Assembly (NCBI GenBank): GCA_033439265.1
Contig: JAVTVX010000024.1
Coordinates: forward strand, 5,459,001-5,523,000
Direction: 5' to 3'
Length of the DNA: 64,000 bases
Source: Dillenia suffruticosa
Lineage: Eukaryota > Streptophyta > Magnoliopsida > Dilleniales > Dilleniaceae
Part shown: piece after piece, positions 33,927 to 46,406 of the stretch
Numbering within the stretch: the first letter of the stretch is position 1
Layout: the number at the start of each line of letters is the position of its first letter
Notes under the pieces: model-generated
Seen by the model: the letters and a program-made list of their open reading frames with translations, nothing else
The model's database searches: none
Told to the model about the DNA's origin: nothing
Position numbers and translations under genes: made by a program

Positions 33927-34904
33927 TATCCATGTTAATATGATAACTTAGGGTGTATATATGGGTGTGGAAGTGAGTGCAAGTTGCACATGGTTGGGGA
34001 GAGAAGAGACGGGGGTGGGAGGTGAGTGAGCGTGGGAGTCAAGATTAGGTGGATGCGCGCACACAAGCGTGTCTTCCGGTGCATGCCGGTCCCATCTCCT
34101 TTGCACGTGCTCTCCTCAGCTTTTTCTCCTTCGTCGTCTTCTTTTCCTCCTCCAAGCCTTTGCCCCATTTTTAAGGGAACTTTGCCTTTGCTAATTCCTT
34201 AGTCTTACACTTCCTTAGGTTCTCTGTCCCTCACCATATTGAAACTCCCCTTATCTCTGTCTATTCCATTTGTATGCTCATGTAGATCGTCTCCCCCTCC
34301 CAAACTTTATTAGGGATGGCCATTTTTGGGTGTTTAGTTATTTAGATTCACTATAAGTATGAAATCTAACATGAGCATAAAAGGCATGATAATATTTATT
34401 TTAAAATAATTAAATGTTTAATATAGTAGCGAAGGTATGCCAAAACTTGCCTACATAAAAATAAAAATTTAACCCCCACCTCCTATTGCTAACATTCTGG
34501 ATACATCCTAGTGCCACGAAAGATTAATGGAATTATTAATCATTAACCCCACCTCCCCCGCCCAACAAATTTTTGGCCTGCCTATAGGTAAACCTAGCTG
34601 CATTTAATGTAAAAACAAGGTCGGCATTGAAAGCCTCAAGGTCATGCCTCCATTCTTTCACAAATTGCACCCACATTGAGTACCACATTAGCCCACTTAG
34701 GCCGTGAAATGGGTGTCTTCCACATTCAAAGGAAGTGGCCATGGAGTGGGCTTCGGTCATGGTCATGGGATGCGGCTAATGCTTGTGGTGCTACGTCTAT
34801 GCATCAACCACTTTCATTCTGTCATTGCCTTTAACTTGGCAAAGGCATTCAATTGGCTCAAATTTTGATGCTATATTGGAGAGGCTATAAACTAACTCTC
34901 TCTT

Positions 34905-34977
<73 letters not shown>

Positions 34978-36200
34978 TCCAATCTGTAAATCTGCACATA
35001 CCCTCCTAACATGCAACATATAATGTATTGTAGCAATTTGATTTTTGAGGAATGTTGTCAGTGGCATTGACCCCTCCAAAGTTTTGGTTCATGGGCATCC
35101 ATTCCGATAAAACGTTTTTGAGTGGTTTCAAATCACACCTTTCCTCATGTGCCATCCTCTTGCGATGTATTAACCAGGCAATGTGAGAGGTCATGTCTCA
35201 ACTTTCGTGTCTCCTTTTCTTGCTCCACCAAATTTGTCAAATTTATGAATAAAAAATAACGTATCCAAATTCAAGAATGGAGAACATTAAGATTCTCCCC
35301 CAGCTTTTGGCCGGTGGGAGAAGAGGCCTCCCTATAATTCTATATCAATAGCTGAAACCCCACTTATTTAGGATTCATGTTTAGAAAATCTCTCTACTTT
35401 TTTCCCTTTGTTAAATGGCCTTGAATGCTTTTAAGAGGGAATTTAATAATAAAGATGATCATAGCACACACAATACTGATCCTAGGTTCAAACATCTCCG
35501 TTGACTTGTCTGATCCTTATTTTTTTTATATATACAAAAAAACTCGAATTTCAAATTTCAAAATAGAAGAAAACGTTGAAAGTTCAGCTATACCTTAGTG
35601 TTGACTTGTCTAATCCTATTAACTAATAAAATAAAAAAAAATAAATGATAATGTAAGTTGGATTAATTACAAAAAATCAAAATCACAAATACCTTACAAA
35701 TTTTATGCCTAATTCTAAATTAATTTTTGAACTTTAATTACATGCAATTATCCCCAATACCTTTGAAACAAAATTCAACAGTCCTCCATATGATTTTCTT
35801 TAAATTTTTGGCAAATAATTCACCGATCGACAATATTTTTGTATCAAATTTTATGTGTTGGCTCCCGTATCATAAATTTAAAAATAAAATATTGAATTTG
35901 GGGCGCTAGATATCGTGGTTTCTTAAAAATTAGACCTATTCGTCCTAAACTAGACCTATTCGCATGAATCTACCTGTTGGTAGTATCATTAGACTAGGTA
36001 ATGACCTAAGCTTCCGTAATACATGTAATAATTATCTCTTAACATTTCAAAGTCTCAAGCTCTGATTGCCAATGGATGAACCCACGAACACAATCATTCA
36101 CATAATTAGAAACAAGACATCGTTTGACAAAATCACCCCCAGATAGAGAGAGAGAGAGAATCCATAAATCGTTTCTTAGTCTCTATAATATAACATGACA
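33927..36200. other. Intergenic DNA with a long (CT)n tract
   Basis: No gene is supported. The main feature is the CT microsatellite at 34896-34974. Open frames around it are created by the repeat (SLSL/RERE). Confidence 0.6.
34896..34974. repeat. (CT)n microsatellite
   Basis: About 38 CT units with one TTT and one CG interruption near the left end. Confidence 0.95.
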
Positions 36201-36631
36201 CATTTTGTAGACCCCACTTTTCTCTTCTGATAGATCTAAGATCCAACCACGTGATTTGTGATCTTTGATTCCATTAAACATAAAACCTCCCTCTCTCTTT
36301 CTCTCTCAACAAAGCCTCACTTTTAACTGCCAACTACCATTCTAACCGTCACTCTAAGCTTTCCATACTGTAAATGACAATGCAAGGAACATCCAAACAT
36401 AATCTAGAGTTTTAATTAAAAAAGAAAAAAAACATTTTGAAGGATATTTTAAAATGCTGCATATTTTGTTGTGCAGTCGTTTTCAGTGGCTATCAGTCAA
36501 GGGTCAAAGAGATCAGACTGCTCTGTTACCGACCTCACCCACACTTGCCATTTTTTATTTCTATTTTTATTATTTTTTTTTCCTAATGTAGGATAGAATT
36601 TATTGTTTTTCTTGAATTTAGCACCCCCATA

Positions 36632-36656
36632 CACGTGACTTTAGGCATGTCACGTG
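36632..36656. promoter_or_regulatory. Paired G-boxes (two CACGTGACT, 19 bp apart)
   Basis: CACGTG at 36632-36637 and 36651-36656, each followed by ACT in the same orientation. There is no adjacent gene, so a regulatory function is speculative. Confidence 0.4.
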
Positions 36657-39600
36657 ACTGGATAGCTCTCAAATGAAAACACAATTGGCAGTGACACATG
36701 CAAGCAATAAAAATTTCAGTTTTCTTTTTCCCTGACATTTTCTGTAACCACAAATGAGTTGGGGAGCACTCAACTCAAAACCCCTTCTTTCATTTTTTTT
36801 TTAATTTAAAATTTTTAAAATAAGTTTATAACTTTATTGAAATTCAAAATTTTTAAATAGTTGAGTCAGGAAAAGGAAATAAAGTGCATGCAATTTATTC
36901 AATAAATGAATTTGTATCCTATATATATGTGTTATATTCTGTCTAATTTACTAAATGTGAATATGTCAGATGATATCTTAAAAATAAAATTATAAATAAT
37001 TTATTAAAAAAGTAAGAATGTAAAATACTACTTTTTCAAGTATATTAATCAATCTATTTGATGTTTATAACAACTACGAAGAAAAGATGAACCGATGTTT
37101 AATTTGTCTAATGATTGATTTTGATACAAAATAAAAATTTGAATTCAAGTTTTATATATAGAGAAAATATGTATCGTAAGAGTTTTGATTTTTAAAAATT
37201 TAATTCGATTCGAATTAGATTTAATTAGGTATAATTTGATGATCAGAAATAGGTAGTTTGAACGTGCTTATCATATATGATACGGGTGATGAATTATTTT
37301 TACTTTTTTAATATAAATTTATCATTTTTAACCTGCTTTGGAAGCAACAAAGGTGGCGTGGATCTCTCTCTCTCTGTGGACTTCCTTAGGGTAGGGGTCG
37401 ACTCTTGAGGGTGAGAAAGGGGCACTTTATGGGTCAATAGCCAACTCGATTTCCACGTCAGAAAGGTAAAAGATGGGAACGGGGACGGTGAGGCTTGCAG
37501 ATCTGATGTTGGGGGAAGCCATTGTCCTTTTTTCCAGGTTTTGCTTGGGACCAAGGCAAACATGTCCTTTTTGGGTTACAGATATATGGAAGAGGAGAAG
37601 ATATTATTTGTTACGTACGTCTATTCAAGAAAGAAAAAAGTAGAGGGACAATTTCTAAAGATACACTGAAAAGTATATATCTCCAACGCACGCCCCCACC
37701 CCACCCCACCCCACGTACACATCCTCTAAATTTAATTTCAGACTCATCAAACATACAAAAGGAAAAAGGAAAATCCAAGGCCATATGCCATATGCCATCC
37801 CATAACGTTCCTCTACTTAACTTTGAAGTAAGCCAAGAACAAGAACCAAAGGTGATTATTCAAGTTTTTGATGGTCTCCACGAAGAAAAGTAATGAAAAT
37901 TGGAGTAAGTTTTTAAGGGCCAACTCCCCCGGCCCCTTAAAATTTTGAGGAAAAAAATACTTAATATGCACTCGAAATTAATAAAATATCGATAAAAATC
38001 TAATTTAAATGAAATACAATTAAAAACAACATAAAAATATTAAAAAATTGAAATGATATATGTTTCTTAAATATTACAATATTCTTAGTATTAAGCCACT
38101 CGAACTCGAGACCTTATTAGTGTTATCATGAGAAGAAACTATTTCACAATTCTCCAATCACATAAATAGACTTGTATAAACTCATTCATGGTCACAAAAT
38201 ATTTTGAAGTCTAGTAATTTTTTAAAAAAAATTAATAAATTCAGATAAGGGCCAAATTTGGGTGATTCATGCCGACCCTTCCTCAACTCTTGAGAAGATG
38301 CGTACTGGGAGCTGGGCCAGATGTAGGGCTCTCAAGAAAAAATTTTAATATGCATAAATTTAAAATTATTTTAAGAATATTTTAATATGCTCTCAAGAAA
38401 AAAAGAAAAAGAAAATTGGGAGAGAGAGAGAGAGAGCGCCCATTGAGTGGTTAGGGTCGGGACAAGTTGCCAACGACGTTCTCTCCTTTTCCTTGGAGTT
38501 CTCTCCCCCACCAGAAAGTGGACCCCACCTCGAAGACAGACTGAATTTTGATTTTATTTAATATTTATGAGAATGGTAGTCATACGTACAATAATACGGA
38601 GGAAATTTCTAGTTTTGTAATAAATGAGTAAGTATTGTGTACGTTTGTGTTCTGTGTTAGCGTGTGTAGTGGGCCCTACGATGTGGGCCTAAGCGGGCAC
38701 GAAAACAACCTGGCTTTGGGTTGCAGAATGGAGTGGGGTCACGACAACTGTCATCAAAATCACTTTTGCCGACGAGGATTAGTTCAGGTGTCATCGACAC
38801 CGACTCATGTGTCATCAATCTTTTTCTCCCTTATAACTCAAATTCAAACTTCACAATTAATAAAAAAAAAAATCAAAATCACTTTTTATTACCGATAATT
38901 AGTCAATCGAGTCGATCAGATTTGATATTAAATCTTTTAATTAAAATTTTGAATTCAACTTATGATAAATATCAGTTGATATGGTGAAAAAAAAAACTTT
39001 TTATTTCAATTTTCATTTTCATAATTTATAATTTATTTTTCGATTCACCCAATTTTAGAACCTCAAAATATCCTCCGGGGCTTATTCCTTTGTCACTGAA
39101 TATGCATGCGTTACACATGCAATTACCTTTGAACTCTTTAACTTACTATTATTTTTTATCCAATTTTCTTTTATTTTTTTATTCTCTTTATAAATTCCTA
39201 ATTTTAACCTTGTCGAATTTACTATTATTGTGGATTGAATGATGAAGAACGATATCAAAAGCTGAGCAAATTAACAGGATAAATAGTAGAGGGTGATAAT
39301 TTACTAATTAAGTAAATTATGAGAAAATTCTCAATTCAAGAGATTAATTACCAAATAAAAAAAATCCCAAATGGGTTATTTGCATTTGCATTTTACCCTA
39401 TTTGTTTTTGCAGTAACAAAATTCAGAACTATTTCGAAAGAAAAAAAATAGTAAATAAATATAAAATAATTAATATTTTTTAATATGCGTATTTGGATAA
39501 TTTTGCTAATTGAAATGAAACATAGGAAGTATTAGATTAATATCATGGTAAACATATTAGATTAATATTTTAGTAATTATAACTCAAACTGAATCATGTA

Positions 39601-40974
39601 AAATATTTTTTATCAGCTAATTTTCTTTACAATTTTAGCTAAAATGAAAAAAAAAAAGGTATTTAAAGAGAAAATAAAAAAGAAAAAAAAGAGGAATGGG
39701 GTAGGAACAAAACTGAAATAGGTACACAAGTACAAGAAACTTTTGGTGCATCACCCAACAAAGTTTGCATAATTAAGATACCAACTTTCATTGCTTCAAT
39801 TCAAAATTAAAATGGGTGGTGGTAGGTAATAAGTTGAAGAGGAAGGAAGGAACTCCTTTGGAGGCTCCATTCCATGTCTAATCCACATAGCACAGACACA
39901 GCTTTTTTGTTGGGTAATTAAGTTTTGTTAGTTGGGAAGTCTATTTGCCAACAGTGTGACAGACTACACGCTTGACATTCTTTTGGTTGTTGTTGGCCTA
40001 AGTTTCATCACATGTTAATTATGCGAGTATGCATTTACAACATTGTACTCCTACAAGAGAAATGGGACAAGTTTGTGTGGGTTAAGTTTGAGACTACTTT
40101 ATACTACATTGTACTCCTACACAGCATTTATAGGACCTAAGCTTACCGACGGTGAGTTTAGTTGGAGTGTAAAACGGGAGGAAAAAGAGAAAGAAAAGTA
40201 AATATGAGTTGAAAAAAGCGATTACTTTCTTTTGATTCGGAGTGAAAAGAAGGATGGTAGTAAAAAAGGAATAAAATAGTACCTCTTCATGTTAGAAAAA
40301 TTTCTTTCCATTTGTGGACAGATTGAGACTATAATGAAAATTTATAAATAAAATTATTATTTTTTCAATTTTACATGATATAGGAAGAGTAATATCAATT
40401 TTCTTTTCCCTCCCCCTCCACTTTTTACTCCAATGAAACAAGAAAAAGTAATACACATTTCCTTCCTTTCCACTTCTATCAAATAAAATAAAATAAAATA
40501 AAATATATTTATTTTCACGGGACGAAGTAAACCCCCCACCCCTCTCCTTTCGCGAGCCAAACTTACCCTTAAGAGTTGATGTGGTAGCAAGGGAGGTAAT
40601 TGGCCTTTATACCCACCTAGATTAATCTTATCTTAGAATGAGTCTATGATCAGATCAGTTTGCCAAAGAGATGATTGTGGATAAAAAATAAATATATACT
40701 ACAGCTTACAAAAATTGATCTGCTAAAGCTAAAACCCGACAAAAATAATATAAAATAGAGTTAAATCTTTTTATGCATTTTTATTTATATAATATATTAT
40801 TTATAAATTGCCATGCATATTTTATACACTTGTAATTCAATCAACAACTAAAAAATGGGGACGCAAAATTTTCGTTCAAAAAATATGGTTTAATTTTGTC
40901 ACATATTACATTTTGATGATGACCCATGAGCTAATTTTCGTAGTGTTTGATAAGAGACTTTGTGAAGCATAAAA

Positions 40975-41130
40975 GTTTATAGGATTGAGTTCTAAATCTT
41001 TTTAATTAAAATTTTGAATTCAAACTTTAAAAATGAAAAAATAGACATTTGGAGAGTCAACCCCTTGATAGATCTCATAGTAATCAATCGGCTTAGTCGA
41101 ATTGAATCCCGATTAATGATAATAATCCAT
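40975..41130 (+). repeat. SINE-like dispersed repeat copy
   Basis: It contains ttttgaattcaaacttt, agagtcaaccccttgatag, atctcatagtaatcaatcgg and tcgaattgaatcccgatta, the body and tail of the family in plus orientation. Confidence 0.5.
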
Positions 41131-41599
41131 TTACATAAAATAAAAAATAAAAAATAAAAAATAAAGGACCGCATCCATGACAACAAAAAAAAAAGGGTTT
41201 TGTTCTATCATCTTGCTTCATTTTGGATCTGCATGACAGCAAAACGGGGTGAAAGCTTTTGGTCATGAATTTATGTTTCTTGAGTTGGCATTGGTTGGGG
41301 CCTATATACAGATTAAAGGAGCTAAACTTTCTCAAACAAGGGACACATAATTAAGTGGTATTAATTGAGAAACTTAATTAAATCATGCTGGCATGTCAAT
41401 TGAATGACATTGAAATTACATTTAGACTCATTCATGGGTTTATTCGATAAGTGCTTAAAAGAAAATGGTGCCTGTCGGTGGGAGATGTGTTTGTCTGTGC
41501 AGATGTGTTTGGCAAAAAGGTGCTAAACAAGGAAGAAGCTTCAAAAAGTATTCTATAGATCATGTGGTATTATTTTTAATTTCTTTTTTTTTGTTTTTA

Positions 41600-41735
41600 T
41601 TTTATCTGATTCGAATACCGTAAAATCCATTTTTAAGGATTGGTGTTCTTAAATCCTTTTTCGTTATTTTCAAAGTTTGAACTTGAGACCTTTGATTAAG
41701 GGATAAAGTGTTCTTGATCATCCAATCTAAAAAAA
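41600..41735 (-). repeat. SINE-like dispersed repeat copy
   Basis: It contains ctgattcgaataccgtaaa, gttattttcaaagtttgaac, ttgagacctttgattaag and gatcatccaatctaa. On the minus strand these give a tRNA-like head followed by the shared body. Confidence 0.55.
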
Positions 41736-42121
41736 TTTGGTATTATTGTTAATTTCTATTTTGCCTTATTAATAAAATTTTTAATGAACTTACTTTGTAT
41801 ATATTTAAAAAATATTAGTTAAATAGAAAAAGAAAGAAGTACATTCTAAAACAAAATAACTCTAAAAGAACTTTTAATTATTAGTTCTTTTTCGCTTGAC
41901 TATCGGTTTCATAAAATCTGATTAATTCGATTCAAATAATTTTAAATAGTAATTCAGGAAGTTAGTTCTTTCGACGCCTATTTTTTTATTCTCAAAACTC
42001 AAATTTAAAATTTTAATTAAAGAATTTATTATCTTATTATTAAATTCACGTGCGATTAGTTTAATTAATTATTAGTTTGTGTTTGCATGACACTTTTTTG
42101 TAAACAAGATTTTCACGAAGC

Positions 42122-42125
<4 letters not shown>

Positions 42126-42187
<62 letters not shown>
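42126..42187. repeat. (GA)n microsatellite
   Basis: About 31 uninterrupted GA units. Confidence 0.97.
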
Positions 42188-42189
<2 letters not shown>

Positions 42190-42889
42190 GCTGTTGCTTA
42201 GAAGCAATGAACTTTACACTACATATCACCCATTGTAAACATCCCAAACTCAACTGCTGCCTGCAGCCCACTTCAGTCAGAGAACAACACTAACACCCAT
42301 TCTCCTAAATAATGTTTGGTTTAAGTAAAAATGAAAATTGCAATCAGCATCGACTAATTTAATTATTGAATGTTTCGATCTTTTTTTATATAAAAAATAG
42401 AAAACTAGAAAGTATGGAGGAAAGAAGTTGCAAACGATGGGATGACAGAACAAAACTTCGTGGAAACCTTAAATTGAGATAAGAAATCAAGGAAATGTCG
42501 CAAAGGCACACTACAAAGAGGTCAAAATGATTTATTTTGGGCACAAGAAGAGGACCAAACAAACATGGGTAAATGCAACTAGGGAAAGAGGTCAAAATGA
42601 TTTCTAGGGTTCCTAGCAGACAACAATATTTGGCCGACCGTCTATTGCCTGGAAAGGGAACACACCCCCCATTCTAAGGCACCTGGCTCGCCATTTTGTG
42701 TCTAGCCCCTGTTCCCTTGGCTCCACCATTTTTTCATTATACAAAATCCTAACAAGGTTGTTTTATAATACCAACTGATCAAAACTTTAAAAAATTTGAG
42801 GAGATTACTTGGAAGTGAGATATTGATTATGGCCGGTGGCATGTCATATAGGCATACCCTTTTGTTAATAAACAAAAAGGAGAATGGAT

Positions 42890-43075
42890 CATTGACGCGT
42901 GGGTGTAAGGGTCGGCATTAGATTCCCTTGGTCAAGATTTTAAGTTCGAAATTTGAAATGAAAAAATAAATATAGAGAGAATCAACCCATTAATGAACCC
43001 GTGGTACTCGATCGATTAATCTGATTAAATCCAGTTGTCGACAAGTATCCACTTACACAAAACAATTAAAGGAAA
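42890..43075 (+). repeat. SINE-like dispersed repeat copy
   Basis: It contains cccttggtcaagattttaag, ttcgaaatttgaaatg, agagaatcaacccattaatg, and tcgattaatctgattaaatc, in the plus-strand order of the family. Confidence 0.55.
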
Positions 43076-43556
43076 ACAGAGAATTTATTATTAAAAAAAA
43101 TTTAACACAAGTTCTCATAGCAATTGAGCCCAGCTGTACTCGGACAAGAGAAAAAAAGCCACCAAATATTGTTGGATAAATCACAGAAATGGGTCAGTTA
43201 AATACTAAAACCAAGCTCATCTGGATCCTGTTTAGGCCCATTTTCTCAAGAGACACGTGCCATTCCCCGGGAGACTCGAGTCTCCTAGCCCGTGAACCTG
43301 AAATCAATCCAGCTCTCTCAGGCCTCCATCCCACTATTTTCATCTCTCTCATGTGGATCAAAGCACATACACGTTGGAGAACAAACCCTAGTCTTAAATA
43401 TCTAAACCATGAAGCAAGGGTCAATTCTGGATCTTGAAACTAGCTTTAGCAGTCTTTTATGGTGATTTTTGTGACGTTTGATTGTGTTTTAGCTTTAGCA
43501 GTCTTTTGAACTAATATAACAGTCTGATTTTTGTTTATAAAAGACTTGGACTAGCT

Positions 43557-43561
<5 letters not shown>

Positions 43562-43614
<53 letters not shown>
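43562..43614. repeat. (GA)n microsatellite
   Basis: About 26 GA units. Confidence 0.97.
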
Positions 43615-43617
<3 letters not shown>

Positions 43618-43644
43618 CAATGCCATAGTATTATATGACTATAT

Positions 43645-43720
43645 GGGTTGGTTTAACTGGATGTGGGGTTGAGTTCCTTTTTATGATCGAGATTCGACTC
43701 CCGCTGGAAGTATCGAACTC
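43645..43720 (+). repeat. tRNA-like head of a SINE-like repeat
   Basis: GGTTGGTTTAACTGGATG, then GAGATTCGACTCCCGC, look like Pol III A and B boxes at tRNA spacing. The following sequence to about 43860 may be its body. No cloverleaf is evident, so this is not a tRNA gene. Confidence 0.4.
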
Positions 43721-44104
43721 TCATATGTATAGAGCGTTCTTCATTAAGAGACCCGCTCTCCGAAAAGGAGTCACCACAACGGTCGGGTCGGTTCAGATTA
43801 GTCGGGATAAAATTCTAGATACCGGACGATATCCAAGACATGGTATAAAAAAAATAGTATCATATAACTTTTTACACTCCCCGCAAATAGTTGATACAAC
43901 TCTGAAGATATTGCAATAAGAGGGACAAAGAAGCCTAGCAACAAGACACAGGTAATGCAACCAACAAGAACTTTTAATTATTAGTTTTTTTTACCACAGG
44001 TAATGCAACCAACAAGACACCACACAAGCTTACACGCACACTTAGGGAATTAACAAGTAACAACGATCATCAAGAAGCTAAAAACTCGAATTCTACTTAT
44101 TTAT

Positions 44105-44549
44105 TTGATTAATACTACAAAAAAACACAATTATAACCACCGAATTTGATAACATAAAAATTTATTACTATTTTATAACAAATTTAGCGACAAAAAATGA
44201 CTTTTAGGTGAAGAAGAAAGATATACAGATGAAAGTGAGACAAATATTAAAAAAAAAATTAAAGTAAGATAATAATAAAAAAAATTCATAAAAGATATTG
44301 TGGTATAATAGTTGTCATAATTTAAAATCACCTTGCTTGCACAGATTCAAATTCAGGCGGAAACAATACGAAAAGGAGGCGGGCATGCTGGTGCACGTGG
44401 TCGCTCACACTCCTTCCTTCCTTTGGACACTCCCATTCAAATTCAGATTCAAATTTTAAAATAATTCGTCGCTAAAAAATTTAGCAATGAATTTTTTTAA
44501 AATTTTTGTCGTTAAATCTGTCGCCAATGCTCTGTTTTTTTGTAGTGTA
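44105..44549. mobile_element. Short CACTA-like element at the 3' end of the sulfotransferase pseudogene
   Basis: The left end TACTACAAAAAAACA and right end tgtttttttgtagtg are inverted copies of a CACTACAAAAAAACA terminus. The interior has tagcgac/gtcgctaa-type subterminal repeats. A tRNA-like segment (gtggtataatagttgtcat...cagattcaaattc) lies at 44300-44357. The flanking 3-mers taa and tat differ by one base. It interrupts the sulfotransferase frame after LTPHMSGEH. Confidence 0.7.
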
Positions 44550-45071
44550 TGTTCGCCACTCATATGAGGAGTTAGATAATTCACCCAATCTCCCACCTTC
44601 CCTTGCCTAAAAAATGTCCGATTTTTGGCCTCAACAAGTTTATTGGACAGTTTCCCGGTCTTGTTCACTTCCAAATTGCTTAAATTCTCAAAGCTACACA
44701 ACTTCAAAATCTCATCAACAACCCCATTCTTCTCTTCTTCTAGTGAAAAAGGATAGCCCAAAAATTCAGCCAATATCTTCACAGAACAAAAGGATCTTCT
44801 TGTAACTCCTCATACTTGACAACCTTCCAATAACTCATTACATGGTCCCAATAAGGCCCATGAATGCAAACACCTTTGCAAAACGTGTCAAATGTCTCTT
44901 CTAACAAAAGCTTCTTCTGACTAAGCTTGTTACAAAAGTGCCATAGTGGAACATAAGTGTCTTTCGGAATTCTACATAGATAAACAATCTTGCAGTGCGA
45001 ATCCTTGACAGAATTAGGAAGCAAATGATAGGGCAGATGCGTAGAGAAGACTCTTCAAGAGGCAATGGAGG

Positions 45072-46406
45072 AGACACTACCAGAAAATAGGCATCCAGTG
45101 ACGAAAAATTAGTCGTTGCGTTGAAAGATATCAGCGACGGATTTTTTCCGTCACTAAATCTGTCGAAAAAAGGCACCCCACTAAATATTAGCGACGGATT
45201 TTTTTTTATCGCGAATATTAGCGATGGATCAACGAGACATAAAATAATCTGTCGCTAAAACTGAAAAAAAAAAATCAGCGACGGATTGAGATCCGTCGTG
45301 GGGGTGTTAATGACACCGGGTAGTGTCATGGGTACCCGTGACACTACCCGGTCAAAGCTCTAGCCCGAGCTCGGGCTCGGGTACCTGGGTATCGAGCTCG
45401 AGCTTGAAGGCTTAACGAGCTACCCGAAATATTTTAATTTTTTTTTAAATAATTTATATATATAATTATATATATATTTTTAAAAAATTATATATAAAAT
45501 TATATTTTTAGGTATATTTTTTAAATATATTATTTGTACTACCCAATAATACTACCCGACGACACTACCCGATAACACCTGACGACACTTTGAGCTTGAG
45601 CTCGAAAAATACAAACTCAGTGAGCTCGAGTTCACCTAAAGTACATCGAGCTCGAGCTCGGGTATTGTCACCCGAGCTTGACCCGAGTGTCATAACACCC
45701 CTAATCCGTTGTTGATTTTTGAGTTATGAAAAAAAAAATTGCACAGCAGCTCCAGCCCTTGGCCCACCCACACTGCTTTCCTTTAATTTGTGCAAATTGC
45801 TGTGTGAGAGCATGCTAACCATTGGACTAAGCAAGTTATCTAACAATACTTCTTTTTTTTTTTACTTATTATCTTTATTTCTTATTTTTTAATGATATTA
45901 AAACAATATAAAATTATAATTTATTATAAAATAATAAAATAATTTTATTTTTACTTAAAATAAAATAATAAAAATTTTGAAAAAATAAAATAATATTATT
46001 CTTTGCAAAATAAAATAAAAATAATAAGAATTATTAAATAAAATTAAAATCAAAATTAAAATTAAAATTAAAAAAAATAAAAATAAAAATATCCATGGCT
46101 AATCGGTCAGTAATCCATCGCTAATAACTGTACACACACACACACACACATATATATATATTTTTCTTCACCAAATCATCGACGGAAATTAGCGACGGAA
46201 TATTTTCGTCGATAAAAATTCCGTCGTTAATAATTTTACAATTTTGTTAGGATTTAGCGACGGAAATATTTCTGTCACTAATTTCCGTCGCTAATCCGTC
46301 AGTATTGCGTTCAACATTAATCCGTCAGAAATCTGTCGCTATTACCGATGGAATTTTTTCCATCGATAAAAATTTATCGTTGATACTGGTTTTTATAGTA
46401 ATGAGA
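45072..46406. mobile_element. Non-autonomous CACTA element with 3-bp target-site duplication (AGA)
   Basis: The element runs 45075-46403. The left terminus is CACTACCAGAAAATAGGC and the right terminus ctggtttttatagtaatg, inverted copies with a few mismatches. AGA flanks both ends (45072-45074 and 46404-46406), the 3-bp duplication expected of CACTA transposons. Subterminal regions carry many gcgacggatt / ttccgtcgct repeats. There is no transposase frame. Deleting it with one AGA copy rejoins the sulfotransferase sequence in register (FLDLSSIAS, stop, RVFSTHLPY). It contains a hAT-type MITE at 45299-45703. Confidence 0.9.
45291..45711. mobile_element. hAT-type MITE nested in the CACTA element
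   Basis: The 405-bp element 45299-45703 begins TGGGGGTGTTAATGACAC and ends gtgtcataacaccccta, inverted copies of a TAGGGGTGTT-type hAT terminus. It is flanked by ATCCGTCG (45291-45298) and ATCCGTTG (45704-45711), an 8-bp target duplication with one change. The interior has GAGCTCGAGCTCGGGT-like self-complementary repeats around an AT-rich centre, and GTGACACTACCCGG motifs. Confidence 0.88.

Larger units (their letters stand above)
36201..42125. other. Gene-free intergenic DNA
   Basis: No coding gene can be supported. Less AT-rich islands occur at 36240-36800, 37340-37880 and 38440-38830. They contain G-boxes at 36632 and 36651 but no domain-bearing reading frame. SINE-like copies lie at 40975-41130, 41600-41735 and probably 41900-42050. 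(AAAATAA)n-type runs are at 40484-40503 and 41138-41165. Confidence 0.55.
42188..44104. other. Gene-free intergenic DNA with SINE-like copies
   Basis: No gene is supported. It contains SINE-like copies at 42890-43075 and 43645-43860 and a (GA)n microsatellite at 43562-43614. Confidence 0.55.

Noticed and set aside
34797..35079. Open frames with RERERE runs
   Set aside because: They are produced by the (CT)n microsatellite only.
37300..37893. Small open frames of 87 and 123 codons
   Set aside because: No domain, no conserved start context and no exon structure. The composition follows simple repeats (ccccaccccacc, ctctctct).
43645..43720. Possible tRNA gene
   Set aside because: A- and B-box-like blocks are present, but no acceptor stem or anticodon arm pairs. 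A SINE-like head is more likely.
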